Positions 36,676 to 45,772 are shown, counted from the first letter of the stretch. The stretch: 64,000 nt of DNA from Hufsiella arboris (GCF_009834875.1 NZ_WVHT01000002.1:558001-622000), one strand, 5' to 3'. Translations and numbers: made by a program. The notes: generated by a model not told the origin, from the sequence alone.

Positions 36676-38658
36676 ATGAGGAGAATCTTTATAACTATTG
36701 CTTTTATTTCGTCAATTGCGCTTAATAGCTTTTCTCAGTCCCAAAAACCATTGCAGCTTAGTTCCCCGGATAAGAAAATCCGGGTTTCGATTTCTGCTTC
36801 AGATACTTTGAAATGGTCGGTTAAAATCGGCAGTCAGCAAATTATATCTTTTTCGCCGGTTATGCTTACGCTGCAAAATGGCGAGACATGGGGAAGAAAT
36901 CCCAAAGTTGTTCGTTCCTCACTAAGCTCGGTTAATAATAACCTGCAAACGCCGTTCTACAAAAAAAGCGTTGTTAAAGACCAGTATTCGCAATTAGTTA
37001 TTGACTTTAAAAGCGATTACGGTCTTCAGATACGAGTTTATAACGATGGAGCTGCGTATCGTTTTTTCAGCAAGCGTCAAAGCGAAATTATTGTAAAATC
37101 AGAGCAAGCTGAATTTCGTTTCGACAAGGATTATAAAGTGTTCATTCCCTATGTTCGTGATTTACGGGTGCCGGGCGATCAGTTCATTTCGTCGTACGAA
37201 GCACTTTATGATCATCAGAATTTATCGCAGGTATTCACGGATTCTCTTGCCTTTCTTCCGCTATTGGTGGAGCAGGAGAACGGAATAAAGGTTGGCATAC
37301 TGGATGCGGATCTGGAAAATTATCCGGGTATGATGATCACCAAAGCTGCAGGCAATTCGCTCAAAGGCACGTTTGCAGGTTATCCGCTCAGCGAAACGCC
37401 GGGCGGACATAATAAATTTAATTCTGTCGTTACAAAACGGGCCGACTATATTGCTAAAATGAAGGGATCGGACAACTTCCCATGGAGAGCACTTGTTATC
37501 GCGACAAATGATGCGCAATTAGCGAATAATGATCTGGTTCAAAAATTAGCTGCACCGGTCCGTGTTAAGGACGTATCCTGGATAAAGCCGGGCAAGGTTG
37601 CATGGGACTGGTGGAACGACTGGAACATTTCACATGTCGATTTTAAGGCCGGAGTAAACACTCAAACTTATAAACACTATGTCGATTTTGCATCGGCAAA
37701 TAAACTTGAATATATAATTCTTGATGAAGGCTGGAGCGATCCGGTGGATCTCATGAAACTTAATCAGGAAGTGTCTGTACCTGAATTGGTGGAGTATGGA
37801 AAGCAAAAAAATGTAGGCGTAATTTTATGGGCGTCGTGGCGCGCGATGATAGAAAACGCCGATGCAATAATGAAGACATACTCTCAACTCGGCGTTAAGG
37901 GATTTAAAATTGATTTTTTTGATCGGGATGACCAGCTTTCAACGTCATCTACTTACCTCATCGCAAAAAAAGCGGCCGAAAACAAACTGCTTATCGACCT
38001 CCACGGTATTTATAAACCGGATGGCCTGCAGCATACTTATCCAAACGTTGTGAATTTTGAGGGAGTAAAAGGGTTGGAGAATTCAAAATGGACACCGCAT
38101 GATGATGTTCCGCGGTACGACGCCACCATTCCCTTTATAAGAATGCTTGCCGGCCCGATGGATTATACGCCGGGCGCTATGCGCAACGCGACGAAGCCAA
38201 ACTTTTATCCTTCCAACTCGATGCCGATGAGCCAGGGAACACGCTGCCACCAAATAGCTATGTATGTCGTTTTTGAAGCGCCTTTGCAAATGCTTGCAGA
38301 TAACCCGACGAGCTATGTGAAGGAGCAGGAGAGTACGACATTTATCAGTAAAATTCCGACGGTGTTTGATGAGACGATCGCGCTTGACGGCAAAGTTTCT
38401 GAGTTTGTGTCGATTGCCCGACGTAAAGGTGATACCTGGTATATCGGTGCGCTGGGTAACTGGGATCAGCGGGATATTGAGCTCGACCTTTCATTTTTAG
38501 GTTCAGGAAATTACAAAGCGGAAGTATTCAGCGACGGGCTGAATGCTGATAAAGATGCAACAGACTATAAACGGACTGTCGTAAACGTTTCAGGAGGCGA
38601 TAAAATTAAGTTACATCTTGCCAATGGAGGCGGCTGGGCTGCAATTATCACAAAATAA
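36676..38658 (+). CDS. GH97 family glycoside hydrolase, probably retaining alpha-galactosidase type
   Basis: A 660-residue secreted enzyme (signal peptide to ~LNSFSQ, residue 20). N-terminal beta-sandwich (QLSSPDKKIRVSIS, GLQIRVYNDGAAYRFF), a GH97 (beta/alpha)8 barrel (KVAWDWWNDWNIS, YIILDEGWSDP, VILWASWRAM), and a C-terminal beta domain. D413 in GFKIDFFDRDDQ sits where retaining GH97 alpha-galactosidases carry their aspartate nucleophile. Inverting SusB-type alpha-glucosidases use glutamates elsewhere. Alpha-galactosidase is therefore more likely than alpha-glucosidase (inference). Stand-alone gene with no regulator beside it. Confidence 0.92.
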   Translation: MRRIFITIAFISSIALNSFSQSQKPLQLSSPDKKIRVSISASDTLKWSVKIGSQQIISFSPVMLTLQNGETWGRNPKVVRSSLSSVNNNLQTPFYKKSVVKDQYSQLVIDFKSDYGLQIRVYNDGAAYRFFSKRQSEIIVKSEQAEFRFDKDYKVFIPYVRDLRVPGDQFISSYEALYDHQNLSQVFTDSLAFLPLLVEQENGIKVGILDADLENYPGMMITKAAGNSLKGTFAGYPLSETPGGHNKFNSVVTKRADYIAKMKGSDNFPWRALVIATNDAQLANNDLVQKLAAPVRVKDVSWIKPGKVAWDWWNDWNISHVDFKAGVNTQTYKHYVDFASANKLEYIILDEGWSDPVDLMKLNQEVSVPELVEYGKQKNVGVILWASWRAMIENADAIMKTYSQLGVKGFKIDFFDRDDQLSTSSTYLIAKKAAENKLLIDLHGIYKPDGLQHTYPNVVNFEGVKGLENSKWTPHDDVPRYDATIPFIRMLAGPMDYTPGAMRNATKPNFYPSNSMPMSQGTRCHQIAMYVVFEAPLQMLADNPTSYVKEQESTTFISKIPTVFDETIALDGKVSEFVSIARRKGDTWYIGALGNWDQRDIELDLSFLGSGNYKAEVFSDGLNADKDATDYKRTVVNVSGGDKIKLHLANGGGWAAIITK

Positions 38659-38718
38659 GTTACTGAGCAACTACGGTCAGAAGGCCCCCAAAAAGACGGA
38701 GCGTTGATTAATTGCGTT

Positions 38719-38746
38719 TCACGCTCGCTTCAGTGCCTCAGCGTGA
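38719..38746. repeat. REP-like palindrome in GC-rich intergenic patch
   Basis: TCACGCT (38719-38725) pairs with AGCGTGA (38740-38746) around a 14-base loop, within a patch (38690-38780) richer in G+C than the surrounding AT-rich spacer. It resembles a decayed copy of an interspersed palindromic repeat. The rest of the 458-base gap 38659-39117 holds no convincing gene, only short broken frames near 38961-39115. Confidence 0.35.
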
Positions 38747-39117
38747 CGGAGAGGATGGCGGTCGCTCGCAGAACCGTAATTTGCATAAATATCCATAAGC
38801 TTTATGACACTGGACAATGGCTGCCAATGATACAAAATCATCTAATCATAATACTGATTTGACATTCTTCATTCCGGAAAAATTGTTTTTGTAACTTCAT
38901 TTTAACCATATGAAACCCGGCTTTTTTGCCGAAATGAGTTTATAAAATCAAACCTCCAATTATGAAAAATCTAAGTAACGCACTCGGTGCTGTGAGCCTT
39001 TCTCTGAACGTCCGGAAATTACTGATTCAATTTTTTACGATTACACCAAAATCTCCGTCGTTGCAACCGGTGCGCGTCAAATCTGTTCAACGATATTAAG
39101 TAAGTTCTGCTGATCAT

Positions 39118-39507
39118 TTACATGGTTTCTATCTCATTCGGATGTTTTGGCTGCCAGATCAGGTAGTAGTAGGCTAGGCAAAATACACCGATAAAGAAAG
39201 GAATAAGCGCCAAATGTTTATAAGTAAGCCAACTGTAAACAGGCAAGGTGTCGATGGCCATGAATTCACTTATCATCCAGTATGAATTTGCGGTGATCCA
39301 GAAAGTAATCGCAAGGTTATGGCATAGCTCAGAAACCATATGCCTGGTGCGGAACGCGATAACAATTGATATGATGAGCGTTGGAAAGATCATCACAATT
39401 CCAAGAGGCTTGTAAATAAGACACCAGCCGATGTCTTTAAACAACCAAAATACTATGTGAAGATTTTCCATTTTCCGGTACTTAAGTGGAATTCGATATT
39501 CTGCCAT
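39118..39507 (-). CDS. Small integral membrane protein of unknown function
   Basis: About 129 residues from ATG 39507; ATG 39471 (117 residues, MENLHIVFWLFKD) is also possible. The frame can be extended to 39561, but that extension reads through the hairpin at 39549-39595 and starts with TTG, so it is rejected. It has four hydrophobic helices including LGIVMIFPTLIISIVIAF, HNLAITFWITANSYWM and LIPFFIGVFCLAYYYLIW, with conserved-looking Trp and His. No functional family is recognised. It lies directly downstream of the OmpA gene terminator. Confidence 0.7.
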   Translation of the reverse strand: MAEYRIPLKYRKMENLHIVFWLFKDIGWCLIYKPLGIVMIFPTLIISIVIAFRTRHMVSELCHNLAITFWITANSYWMISEFMAIDTLPVYSWLTYKHLALIPFFIGVFCLAYYYLIWQPKHPNEIETM

Positions 39508-39548
39508 CCAGCTAAAATAAAAAGAATCGGAAAATCGCTGAATAAAAT

Positions 39549-39595
39549 AGCCACGATTCAATTTGTGTTTTTAAAACGTTGATTGAATCGTGGCT
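39549..39595 (-). terminator. Inverted repeat after OmpA gene
   Basis: A perfect 14-bp stem, AGCCACGATTCAAT (39549-39562) with ATTGAATCGTGGCT (39582-39595), loop of 19 bases. On the minus strand it is followed by ATTTTATT. It lies 28 bases beyond the OmpA stop and upstream of the small membrane gene, so it ends the OmpA transcript or limits read-through. Confidence 0.65.
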
Positions 39596-39622
39596 GTAAA
39601 CGAATAATGCCTTACTCCAGAA

Positions 39623-40480
39623 TTATTCCTGTTTCGGAGCTTTTCCGATCAGATCCATAAATTGATCGAGCTTAGGAGTAATGATAATCTGGGTACGCCG
39701 GTTTTGTGCTTTTCCCGACGGCGAGTCATTGGAAGCGATCGGATTAAATTCTCCGCGCCCACCTGCTGTCAGGCGTTTCGGATCAACGCCGTAATTATTC
39801 TGTAATGATTGTACAACAGATGAGGCCCTGAGTGCGCTCAAATCCCAGTTGTTACGAATATTTTTCTGGGCGATAGGAACATTATCCGTGTTACCTTCAA
39901 TTAATACATCATAATCCTGGTAGTCCTTGATGATCTTTGCAATCTTGCCTAACGTTTCGCCTGACTTATCGGAAATTTCATAACTTCCTGATTTATAAAG
40001 CATATTGTCGGCCAGAGAAATATATACTACACCTTTCAGAACCTGAACGTCAACATCCTTCATCTCGTCACGGCTTAACGACCTGGTGAGATTGTTGGTT
40101 AACACCATATTAAGCGAATCGCTTTTGTTTTTAGCGTCAATAAGATGTTTAATGTACTTGTTAGACGCATTGATCTCATCAACAAGTTTAGAGATGTTAA
40201 CATTTCCCTGGCTGCTTGAGGATAAACATTTGTTTAAAGCATCCTGCAAAGCAGTAACATTTTGTCTTTCAGAAGCGATCTGGTCTTCGAGGCTTTTTAC
40301 TTTACTTGTTGTATAATTAAGTTGCTGCTGGCTCGTCAGAAATTTCTGATTCAAGTCACTTGTCTTGTCCTGTAATTGCTGATAGTTTGTCTGTAGTTCA
40401 GCATATTTTTTGTTACTGACGCAGCCAATGCTACAAATCGACAGGATAGCAAGTGCAGATAATAAGGTCGATAATTTCAT
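39623..40480 (-). CDS. OmpA family lipoprotein (peptidoglycan-binding)
   Basis: A 285-residue lipoprotein from ATG 40480, with lipobox SIGC (Cys at ~residue 20). Residues ~28-90 form a coiled coil rich in Gln and Leu (YQQLQDKTSDLNQKFLTSQQ). The C-terminal OmpA domain (~150-275) has VLIEGNTDNVPI, NWDLSALRASSVVQSL and GRGEFNPIASNDSPSGKAQN before RRTQIII. The domain binds peptidoglycan diaminopimelate and tethers the outer membrane. An earlier in-frame start at 40501 is less likely because it would precede the signal by seven residues. Confidence 0.93.
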   Translation of the reverse strand: MKLSTLLSALAILSICSIGCVSNKKYAELQTNYQQLQDKTSDLNQKFLTSQQQLNYTTSKVKSLEDQIASERQNVTALQDALNKCLSSSSQGNVNISKLVDEINASNKYIKHLIDAKNKSDSLNMVLTNNLTRSLSRDEMKDVDVQVLKGVVYISLADNMLYKSGSYEISDKSGETLGKIAKIIKDYQDYDVLIEGNTDNVPIAQKNIRNNWDLSALRASSVVQSLQNNYGVDPKRLTAGGRGEFNPIASNDSPSGKAQNRRTQIIITPKLDQFMDLIGKAPKQE

Positions 40481-40580
40481 TGCATTAATAATTTTAATCA
40501 ATAACTAACGATCCGTTATAAATTTTTGTTTTCCGAAATATTGAAAGCTTGCTTTAAAGTACTTGCAATGCCGAAAATAA

Positions 40581-40994
40581 TTAGTGAGGCAATTTATCTC
40601 TGACAAGCCCGTAGAGGTAAGTTCCGGCTAAAGCGCCTAAAACTACCAGTATCATGGGCAAGTATCCGTAACCAATGTTGACGAACATCGGCCCAGGGCA
40701 GGCACCGGTTAATGCCCATCCAAGGCCAAATATCGATCCGCCGATAAGATATTTTTTCCAGCTTTTTTCTTTGTCCTTAAACGTAATGGGTAATCCCTGT
40801 ACGTCTTTCAGTCTGAATTTTTTTATCAGGTAAACAGATGTGGCTCCGACAATTACTGCGGTGCCGATAATTCCGTACATATGAAATGACTGGAAGCGGA
40901 ACATTTCCTGGATTCTATACCAGGAAACGGCTTCTGACTTGACCATGATAATTCCGAAAAATATTCCGGCGAGTATAAACTTCAATCCTTTCAT
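40581..40994 (-). CDS. YeeE/YedE family half-transporter (C-terminal half, DUF6691-like)
   Basis: A 137-residue membrane protein with four helices. The signature GWALTGACPGPMFVNIGYG (Cys near residue 99) matches the second half of YeeE/YedE proteins, which move thiosulfate or other sulfur compounds inward. The first half is encoded by the preceding gene, ending one base upstream, so the two subunits probably form one transporter. No sulfurtransferase or rhodanese gene is adjacent. Confidence 0.88.
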   Translation of the reverse strand: MKGLKFILAGIFFGIIMVKSEAVSWYRIQEMFRFQSFHMYGIIGTAVIVGATSVYLIKKFRLKDVQGLPITFKDKEKSWKKYLIGGSIFGLGWALTGACPGPMFVNIGYGYLPMILVVLGALAGTYLYGLVRDKLPH

Positions 40995-40995
40995 A

Positions 40996-41553
40996 CTAAA
41001 AAATTAAGGGGAACAACAAGTGTGTCATTATTAAGCCGCCGGCAAAGAAGCCGATAACAGCGACAAGAGAAGGTATCTGCAGATTCGACAGGCCGCTAAT
41101 GGCGTGACCGGAAGTACAGCCACCAGCATACCTGGTTCCAAATCCAACTAATACTCCGCCCACAATTAATATTAATAAGTTTTTAAGCGAGTAGAATTCC
41201 GCCAAACCGAAAATTTGAGAAGGGTTCAGATCACCGTCGAATGTTATTCCCAGATTTTGTAAATCCAGTATTGTAGCTTCCGAAAGCTTTAACGGTTCGT
41301 CGTTTTTAAGTAAGGTGGCCGAAATTACTCCGCCCAAAACAGAGCCGATTAAAAACAGGAGATTCCATTTTTGAGTCCTCCAGTCGAAGTCGAAAAATTT
41401 AACTCTTTTGCCAGCTCCTGCTATCGTACAAATTGTTCTCAGGTTTGATGAGAAGCCGAATGACTTGCCGTAAAATAAAAGCAGAACCATTATAAACGCA
41501 ATCGCCAACCCGGAGATATACCAGTGCCATGGCTGTCGGAGAATATCGAGCAT
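40996..41553 (-). CDS. YeeE/YedE family half-transporter (N-terminal half)
   Basis: A 185-residue membrane protein from ATG 41553 (the frame extends to 41610, but that stretch is not family-like). The N-terminus LDILRQPWHWYISGLAIA is typical. The conserved GFGTRYAGGCTSGHAISGL carries the cysteine used to relay thiosulfate in the family. It pairs with the gene 40581-40994, one base downstream, as the split form of the transporter. A TATCTTTA box lies ~30 bases before the start on the minus strand. Confidence 0.88.
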   Translation of the reverse strand: MLDILRQPWHWYISGLAIAFIMVLLLFYGKSFGFSSNLRTICTIAGAGKRVKFFDFDWRTQKWNLLFLIGSVLGGVISATLLKNDEPLKLSEATILDLQNLGITFDGDLNPSQIFGLAEFYSLKNLLILIVGGVLVGFGTRYAGGCTSGHAISGLSNLQIPSLVAVIGFFAGGLIMTHLLFPLIF

Positions 41554-41741
41554 GTTAGTTGGTTTGTTATTGATGTAAAGATACATTCTAAAAGCTGGTA
41601 AGATAAACACGATAGGAGGATACGGCGCACTCGGTAACTAGTTGGATACCGATTCTTTATTTGGCATTTCTATACCTATCTTACGAAACAAACGTTATAA
41701 TAACAGGTCATATGATCTGTGAGTACCTGAACCGATATACA

Positions 41742-42815
41742 ATGTCTAAAATAAGCTTTAACAACTCCGGCAGTCCTTTTTTTAAATCTTTAAAGCAGAA
41801 AGTAAATGGCTATTTTTCAGAAAACCAACTTTCAAAAACAGGCGGCACTAAACTATTTCTTAAGGGATTGTTAATAGCAATGTCTGCCGTAACGCTTTAC
41901 GTGGTGCTTGTCTTTTTTACACCTCATCCTTATTTGTCAATCGCTTTGTGTGTTGTATTGGGTATAAACTTGTCGGCTATCGGTTTTAATATCATGCATG
42001 AAGGTGGCCATGACAGCTTTTCTAAACATAAATGGGTAAATGTTCTGTCGGCCTACTCATTAAACTTACTGGGCGGTACCATCTATTTCTGGAAACAAAA
42101 ACACAACATAGATCACCATACCTACACTAACATCGATGGGATGGATCATGATATTGACGTAAAATTTATGCGCATGCATAGAGAACAGCCAAGGTTGTGG
42201 TATCATAGATTTCAGCACATTTACTGGGTACTGCTTTACGGAATTTCCTATATGGCCTGGATATTATACCAGGACTTTGAAAAATATTTCACTGGAAAGA
42301 TGGGTAAAAATGGTGTGTCTCGGCCGTTTAATTTTAAGGAACATTTTATTTTCTGGTTAACGAAGGCGGTTTATGCTACCGTATACCTTGTTATACCGGT
42401 TCTGATGATCGGATGGTTAGAAACCTTAATAGGGTTCCTGATCTTGAGTGTGGCATGCGGCCTTTCGCTGAGCATTGTTTTTCAGCTGGCACATGTTGTT
42501 GAAGAAACCGAATTTCCGGTTCCTGAAAACGAAAAAATTGAAAAGGAGTGGGCTGTGCACCAGATAAACAGTACCGCAAATTTCGCGACAAAAAGCAAAA
42601 TTGTTTCCTGGCTGTTAGGAGGGTTGAACTTCCAGGTGGAGCATCATTTGTTTCCTGGCATCAGCCATATTCACTATCCGGAAATTAATAAGCTTGTTAA
42701 GCAAACTTGTGAGGAGTTTAATGTTGCTTACTTTGAGCATCGCACTATGGCTAATGCATTGTCATCGCATTTAACACATATCAGAAGACTCGGAAAGTAT
42801 TCTGATATGCAATAA
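41742..42815 (+). CDS. Fatty acid desaturase (front-end/acyl-lipid type)
   Basis: A 357-residue membrane di-iron enzyme from ATG 41742. The three histidine boxes are clear: H86-E-G-G-H90, H121-N-I-D-H125-H126, and QVEHHLFP near residue 310. The final Gln-x-x-His-His form is typical of front-end (delta-5/delta-6-like) desaturases. Four hydrophobic stretches surround the boxes. It inserts a double bond in membrane lipid acyl chains, often in response to cold; a cold-shock gene lies 300 bases downstream on the other strand. No fused cytochrome b5 domain, so an external electron donor is needed. Confidence 0.93.
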   Translation: MSKISFNNSGSPFFKSLKQKVNGYFSENQLSKTGGTKLFLKGLLIAMSAVTLYVVLVFFTPHPYLSIALCVVLGINLSAIGFNIMHEGGHDSFSKHKWVNVLSAYSLNLLGGTIYFWKQKHNIDHHTYTNIDGMDHDIDVKFMRMHREQPRLWYHRFQHIYWVLLYGISYMAWILYQDFEKYFTGKMGKNGVSRPFNFKEHFIFWLTKAVYATVYLVIPVLMIGWLETLIGFLILSVACGLSLSIVFQLAHVVEETEFPVPENEKIEKEWAVHQINSTANFATKSKIVSWLLGGLNFQVEHHLFPGISHIHYPEINKLVKQTCEEFNVAYFEHRTMANALSSHLTHIRRLGKYSDMQ

Positions 42816-42823
42816 ATGCACGT

Positions 42824-43030
42824 TTAAGTGTTAGATGTTTTACCTACAGAGGGTGATGGGGGGGTCGATGTAATTTCCCCATGTTCATTTACATAAGCCA
42901 TCATGTTCTGAAGGTCTCCTCCTGAAGAATTTTCCCGCCGTTCCTGCTTACGCTGAGCCTTATCCTCTTTCTTCTTTTGACGGTTCTTCTCTAATTGCTT
43001 TTTCATAAAGGTTGCCTGCGATTTTGCCAT
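42824..43030 (-). CDS. Small basic protein, partner of the cold-shock gene
   Basis: A 68-residue protein from ATG 43030 (MAKSQATFMKKQLEKN). The first half is highly basic and helical (KKKEDKAQRKQERREN); the second is more neutral (NMMAYVNEHGEITSTPPSPS). A basic protein of this kind following a cold-shock gene is a recurrent pair in Bacteroidota (from memory). It may bind RNA or ribosomes. A terminator-like hairpin at 43063-43090 lies in its leader. Confidence 0.8.
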   Translation of the reverse strand: MAKSQATFMKKQLEKNRQKKKEDKAQRKQERRENSSGGDLQNMMAYVNEHGEITSTPPSPSVGKTSNT

Positions 43031-43062
43031 AACTATAATTTTTAAAATGTAACCTTTAGAAC

Positions 43063-43090
43063 AAAAAAGCACCTGCTTTGGGCAGGTGCT
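43063..43090 (-). terminator. Hairpin between cold-shock gene and its small partner
   Basis: A 9-bp stem AGCACCTGC / GCAGGTGCT with a 5-base loop, followed by T6 on the minus strand. It lies 25 bases after the cold-shock stop and before ATG 43030. It is either a terminator or an attenuator controlling read-through into the small basic gene. Confidence 0.75.
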
Positions 43091-43114
43091 AACGATGAAA
43101 TTTATAGTGATTTT

Positions 43115-43309
43115 TTAAATTACTTTTACATTTACCGCGCTTGGCCCTTTTTTACCTTCTTCTAAATCAAACGATACTTTGTCGTTTTCACGAATTTGGT
43201 CGATTAGGCCAGTAGAATGAACAAAAACATCGTTTTTGCTATCACTCTGTGAAATGAATCCAAAACCTTTCTGGTTGTTGAAAAACTTTACTGTTCCTTC
43301 TTTTTGCAT
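43115..43309 (-). CDS. Cold-shock domain protein (CspA family)
   Basis: A 64-residue single cold-shock domain. RNP1 is KGFGFIS and RNP2 is DVFVHSTGL; the N-terminus EGTVKFFNNQ and C-terminus KGPSAVNVKVI are canonical. It binds single-stranded RNA/DNA and melts RNA structures. The 5' leader to the nearest upstream gene is ~160 bases, long enough for the temperature-responsive leader usual in this family, though no specific structure was identified. Confidence 0.95.
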   Translation of the reverse strand: MQKEGTVKFFNNQKGFGFISQSDSKNDVFVHSTGLIDQIRENDKVSFDLEEGKKGPSAVNVKVI

Positions 43310-43519
43310 TATATTGTTACTAAGCCTGCAAGTTAAGTAAATATAATGGTAAAGTGAAATAGTGACTTGGAACTGCTTACGTTAACTTGTATCGCTGTGT
43401 TCTTAAATTGGACGCAAGCTACCAGCGTTTTTGGAAATCCGGCTGACCATATTGCTTAACATTACATAGCGTTGTATCAACACCGATTTTGTATGTTTGG
43501 CCGATTTATTTATTGGCAA

Positions 43520-43903
43520 ATGCTAAAAGGAATTCATCACATTGCAATTATTTGTACGGACTATGAAAAGTCGAAAAGGTTCTATGTTGAGATATTGAAG
43601 TTAAAAATAGAGCGCGAGGTGTACAGGGAATCACGTGATTCGTATAAACTTGATCTATCGCTAAACGGATTATATGTGATCGAACTGTTTTCTTTTCCAT
43701 CTCCGCCGGAGCGTCCTTCTAGGCCGGAAGCTGCGGGTTTACGCCATCTCGCATTCGAAGTTGACAATATAGAAGACATTGTTAAATATTTAAAGCAAAA
43801 ACAGGTCATTGCCGAACCGGTTCGGATTGATGAATTTACGGGGAAGAAATTTACGTTTATCGCAGATCCTGACAATTTGCCAATTGAATTTTACGAAAGT
43901 TAA
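43520..43903 (+). CDS. VOC superfamily (glyoxalase-like) metalloprotein
   Basis: A 127-residue protein from ATG 43520 (the frame extends 16 codons upstream but homologous sequence starts at MLKGIHHIAI). Two paired beta-alpha-beta-beta-beta units: IHHIAIICTDYEKSKRFYVE and LRHLAFEVDNIEDIVKYL. Metal ligands are visible as His in IHHIA, His in LRHLAF and Glu in LPIEFYES. It resembles the YaeR/SMU1112c group of small glyoxalase-like proteins of unknown substrate. It converges on the gene 43911-45395 with a 7-base gap. Confidence 0.88.
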   Translation: MLKGIHHIAIICTDYEKSKRFYVEILKLKIEREVYRESRDSYKLDLSLNGLYVIELFSFPSPPERPSRPEAAGLRHLAFEVDNIEDIVKYLKQKQVIAEPVRIDEFTGKKFTFIADPDNLPIEFYES

Positions 43904-43910
43904 TGACTGA

Positions 43911-45395
43911 TTAAAGTGGTACAACGTTTTCAATCAGGTATAGATTATCCTGGTAATCATAGTTAGTACCGGGTATTCCAAGATAATCGAGCGCAAGCAG
44001 GTAAGTGCTTCTGATTATTTTTTGATTTTCGTCTTTTGCACGATAAACCCTTAAGCCAATTTTGCCGTTACTGTTTTTTTTTCGTTCGGAATAATACGAC
44101 CCTATTTTTAGCGCAAAAGGTTTCTTTGGGTTAAAACCGCCCTTGCCTGGCAGCATGTTTGTTGTAGGCGGCAAAACCATTTGGCCGCCAATTTTTTCAG
44201 TATAAAAAATACCTTTATAATTAGTTTGGCCGGGGGTATAAAACATCAGCGTGTCAGAGCTTTCAGTTTTACAACACCCATGGTATGCTGCAAGTTGGAC
44301 AATTTTAACCGGTAAATTTTTGTTATATGTTTTAAAACAACTTGCAGCAATTTCGTCGCTGAAAGGAACTACATTTTCGCCCTGTAATCCATTGTCAAAA
44401 TTTCTGAATCCTACCACCGTGCGGTAATTGAGTGCACGTATTATACGTTGAAGATCAGGTTCCCAGTCTCCTTCCGTATTATATTGCCAAAGAGAATGTA
44501 AGCCAACCGTTTTAACCGGCGATAAGCTATCATCCGTTTGTAGTTTTAGCTGCCCTTCGACATTGACGCAGGTTGTTCCTATCAGAAGTTGATAATTTAA
44601 TGTTCTTGCTGCCCTGAGCATCGCAATCTGAAATCTGAAAAGCGCCCGCCAAATAAAAGTTCGCGCCCGCAGGCTAATTTTTTGTGCTGTAAATGCGATC
44701 GTAATTGTGGTTGCTTTACCTGGTTGAATAACAATTGGAAATTCGGTCTCCGAGAACTGCTTTCCGTTAACCTTCTTGATCTTCCAAAAGCCATTTTGTG
44801 AAAATGCGGCGCTGTAAACCTTCAGATCTTTCGTGCCGGAATTATTCAGACTGATAGTAGCTTCACTATGGCTTAACGTATTTGGCTTGGAAAATTTTTC
44901 AAGAAATGAAAAACTCAACTGATCGTTAAGCGGACCATTTAGGTTATTAATATTAAGATAGGCCTGACCGGTGTTGTGTGAGCTACTTTCTTTTGTAAAA
45001 ACATTATTCGCTTCAGAAAATGTTTTCAGGTCGGTATCGTTTGAAAAATTCCGATAGTAAAAATCCAGTGAAACTCCCGCTAGCAGATTGATTAAAATTA
45101 AAGTGATCACTACTTTCCTGCGGCGTTTAGTGTGGATGGTTAAAAGGGAAACTGCGCAGTAAAATAACAGTGTAGCTATGCCAATAAAAATTGGCAGATA
45201 TAAATTTAAAAGCGCTGTTAACTCATCCGTTTTAAGATCGACTGAAGTAGCAAACAGTTCGGATATGACAATGCTTAGAAGCAAAAATAAAAAGGCGTAG
45301 CCGTTAGAAAATTTCTTCGTTCCTGTGTTCACAAAGATTGGCGCCTGGCTGTTTTGATAGGCTATTTTCAATTTGTTTAGGATTTTAAAACTCAT
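43911..45395 (-). CDS. Large membrane-anchored protein of unknown function
   Basis: A 494-residue protein. Three hydrophobic segments lie in the first 130 residues (GYAFLFLLLSIVISELFA, LYLPIFIGIATLLFYCAVSL, VVITLILINLLAGVSL). Residues ~180-260 look like an Ig-like/ASH domain (EATISLNNSGTKDLKVYSA, FPIVIQPGKATTITIAFTA). Residues ~300-490 form an unrecognised beta-rich domain with a CC pair in YHGCCKTESSD and several aromatic repeats. No catalytic motif or known family is apparent. It probably projects an extracytoplasmic domain from the inner membrane. Confidence 0.75.
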   Translation of the reverse strand: MSFKILNKLKIAYQNSQAPIFVNTGTKKFSNGYAFLFLLLSIVISELFATSVDLKTDELTALLNLYLPIFIGIATLLFYCAVSLLTIHTKRRRKVVITLILINLLAGVSLDFYYRNFSNDTDLKTFSEANNVFTKESSSHNTGQAYLNINNLNGPLNDQLSFSFLEKFSKPNTLSHSEATISLNNSGTKDLKVYSAAFSQNGFWKIKKVNGKQFSETEFPIVIQPGKATTITIAFTAQKISLRARTFIWRALFRFQIAMLRAARTLNYQLLIGTTCVNVEGQLKLQTDDSLSPVKTVGLHSLWQYNTEGDWEPDLQRIIRALNYRTVVGFRNFDNGLQGENVVPFSDEIAASCFKTYNKNLPVKIVQLAAYHGCCKTESSDTLMFYTPGQTNYKGIFYTEKIGGQMVLPPTTNMLPGKGGFNPKKPFALKIGSYYSERKKNSNGKIGLRVYRAKDENQKIIRSTYLLALDYLGIPGTNYDYQDNLYLIENVVPL

Positions 45396-45772
45396 CAGGA
45401 TGTTACTATAGGAGGGAGAGAGCTGGTCGTAAACCTATAGATAACAATGAGTTAAATCTAGCCAATCTTAATTGAAAATCAAATTTGTTATATCACGAAG
45501 ATTTTCTCATGTTGAGATTTTCGAATGACGAAATTGCTCACTAAATCTACTTTCTGCTTAACCCGTCAAGAATGGTTCGGCGTCTTCCAGTTGATTTAGC
45601 CGACGGGATTTAAGTAAAGCATAAGAAGCGCACTTGATAATAGTGGTTAGGAAACTTTGCGCAAACTAATATCTTTACGGCAACTAAATTCTGTTGAACT
45701 AACAAACCATGCATGAAGTAAGTTTGCAGGACATTCGAAGAATGTAGTAACCTAACCTATACCAATTTATAA

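Noticed and set aside
45396-45772. 377-base gap examined for genes, tRNA and repeats
   Set aside because: Only short AT-rich stretches and a small direct repeat AGATTTTC were found.
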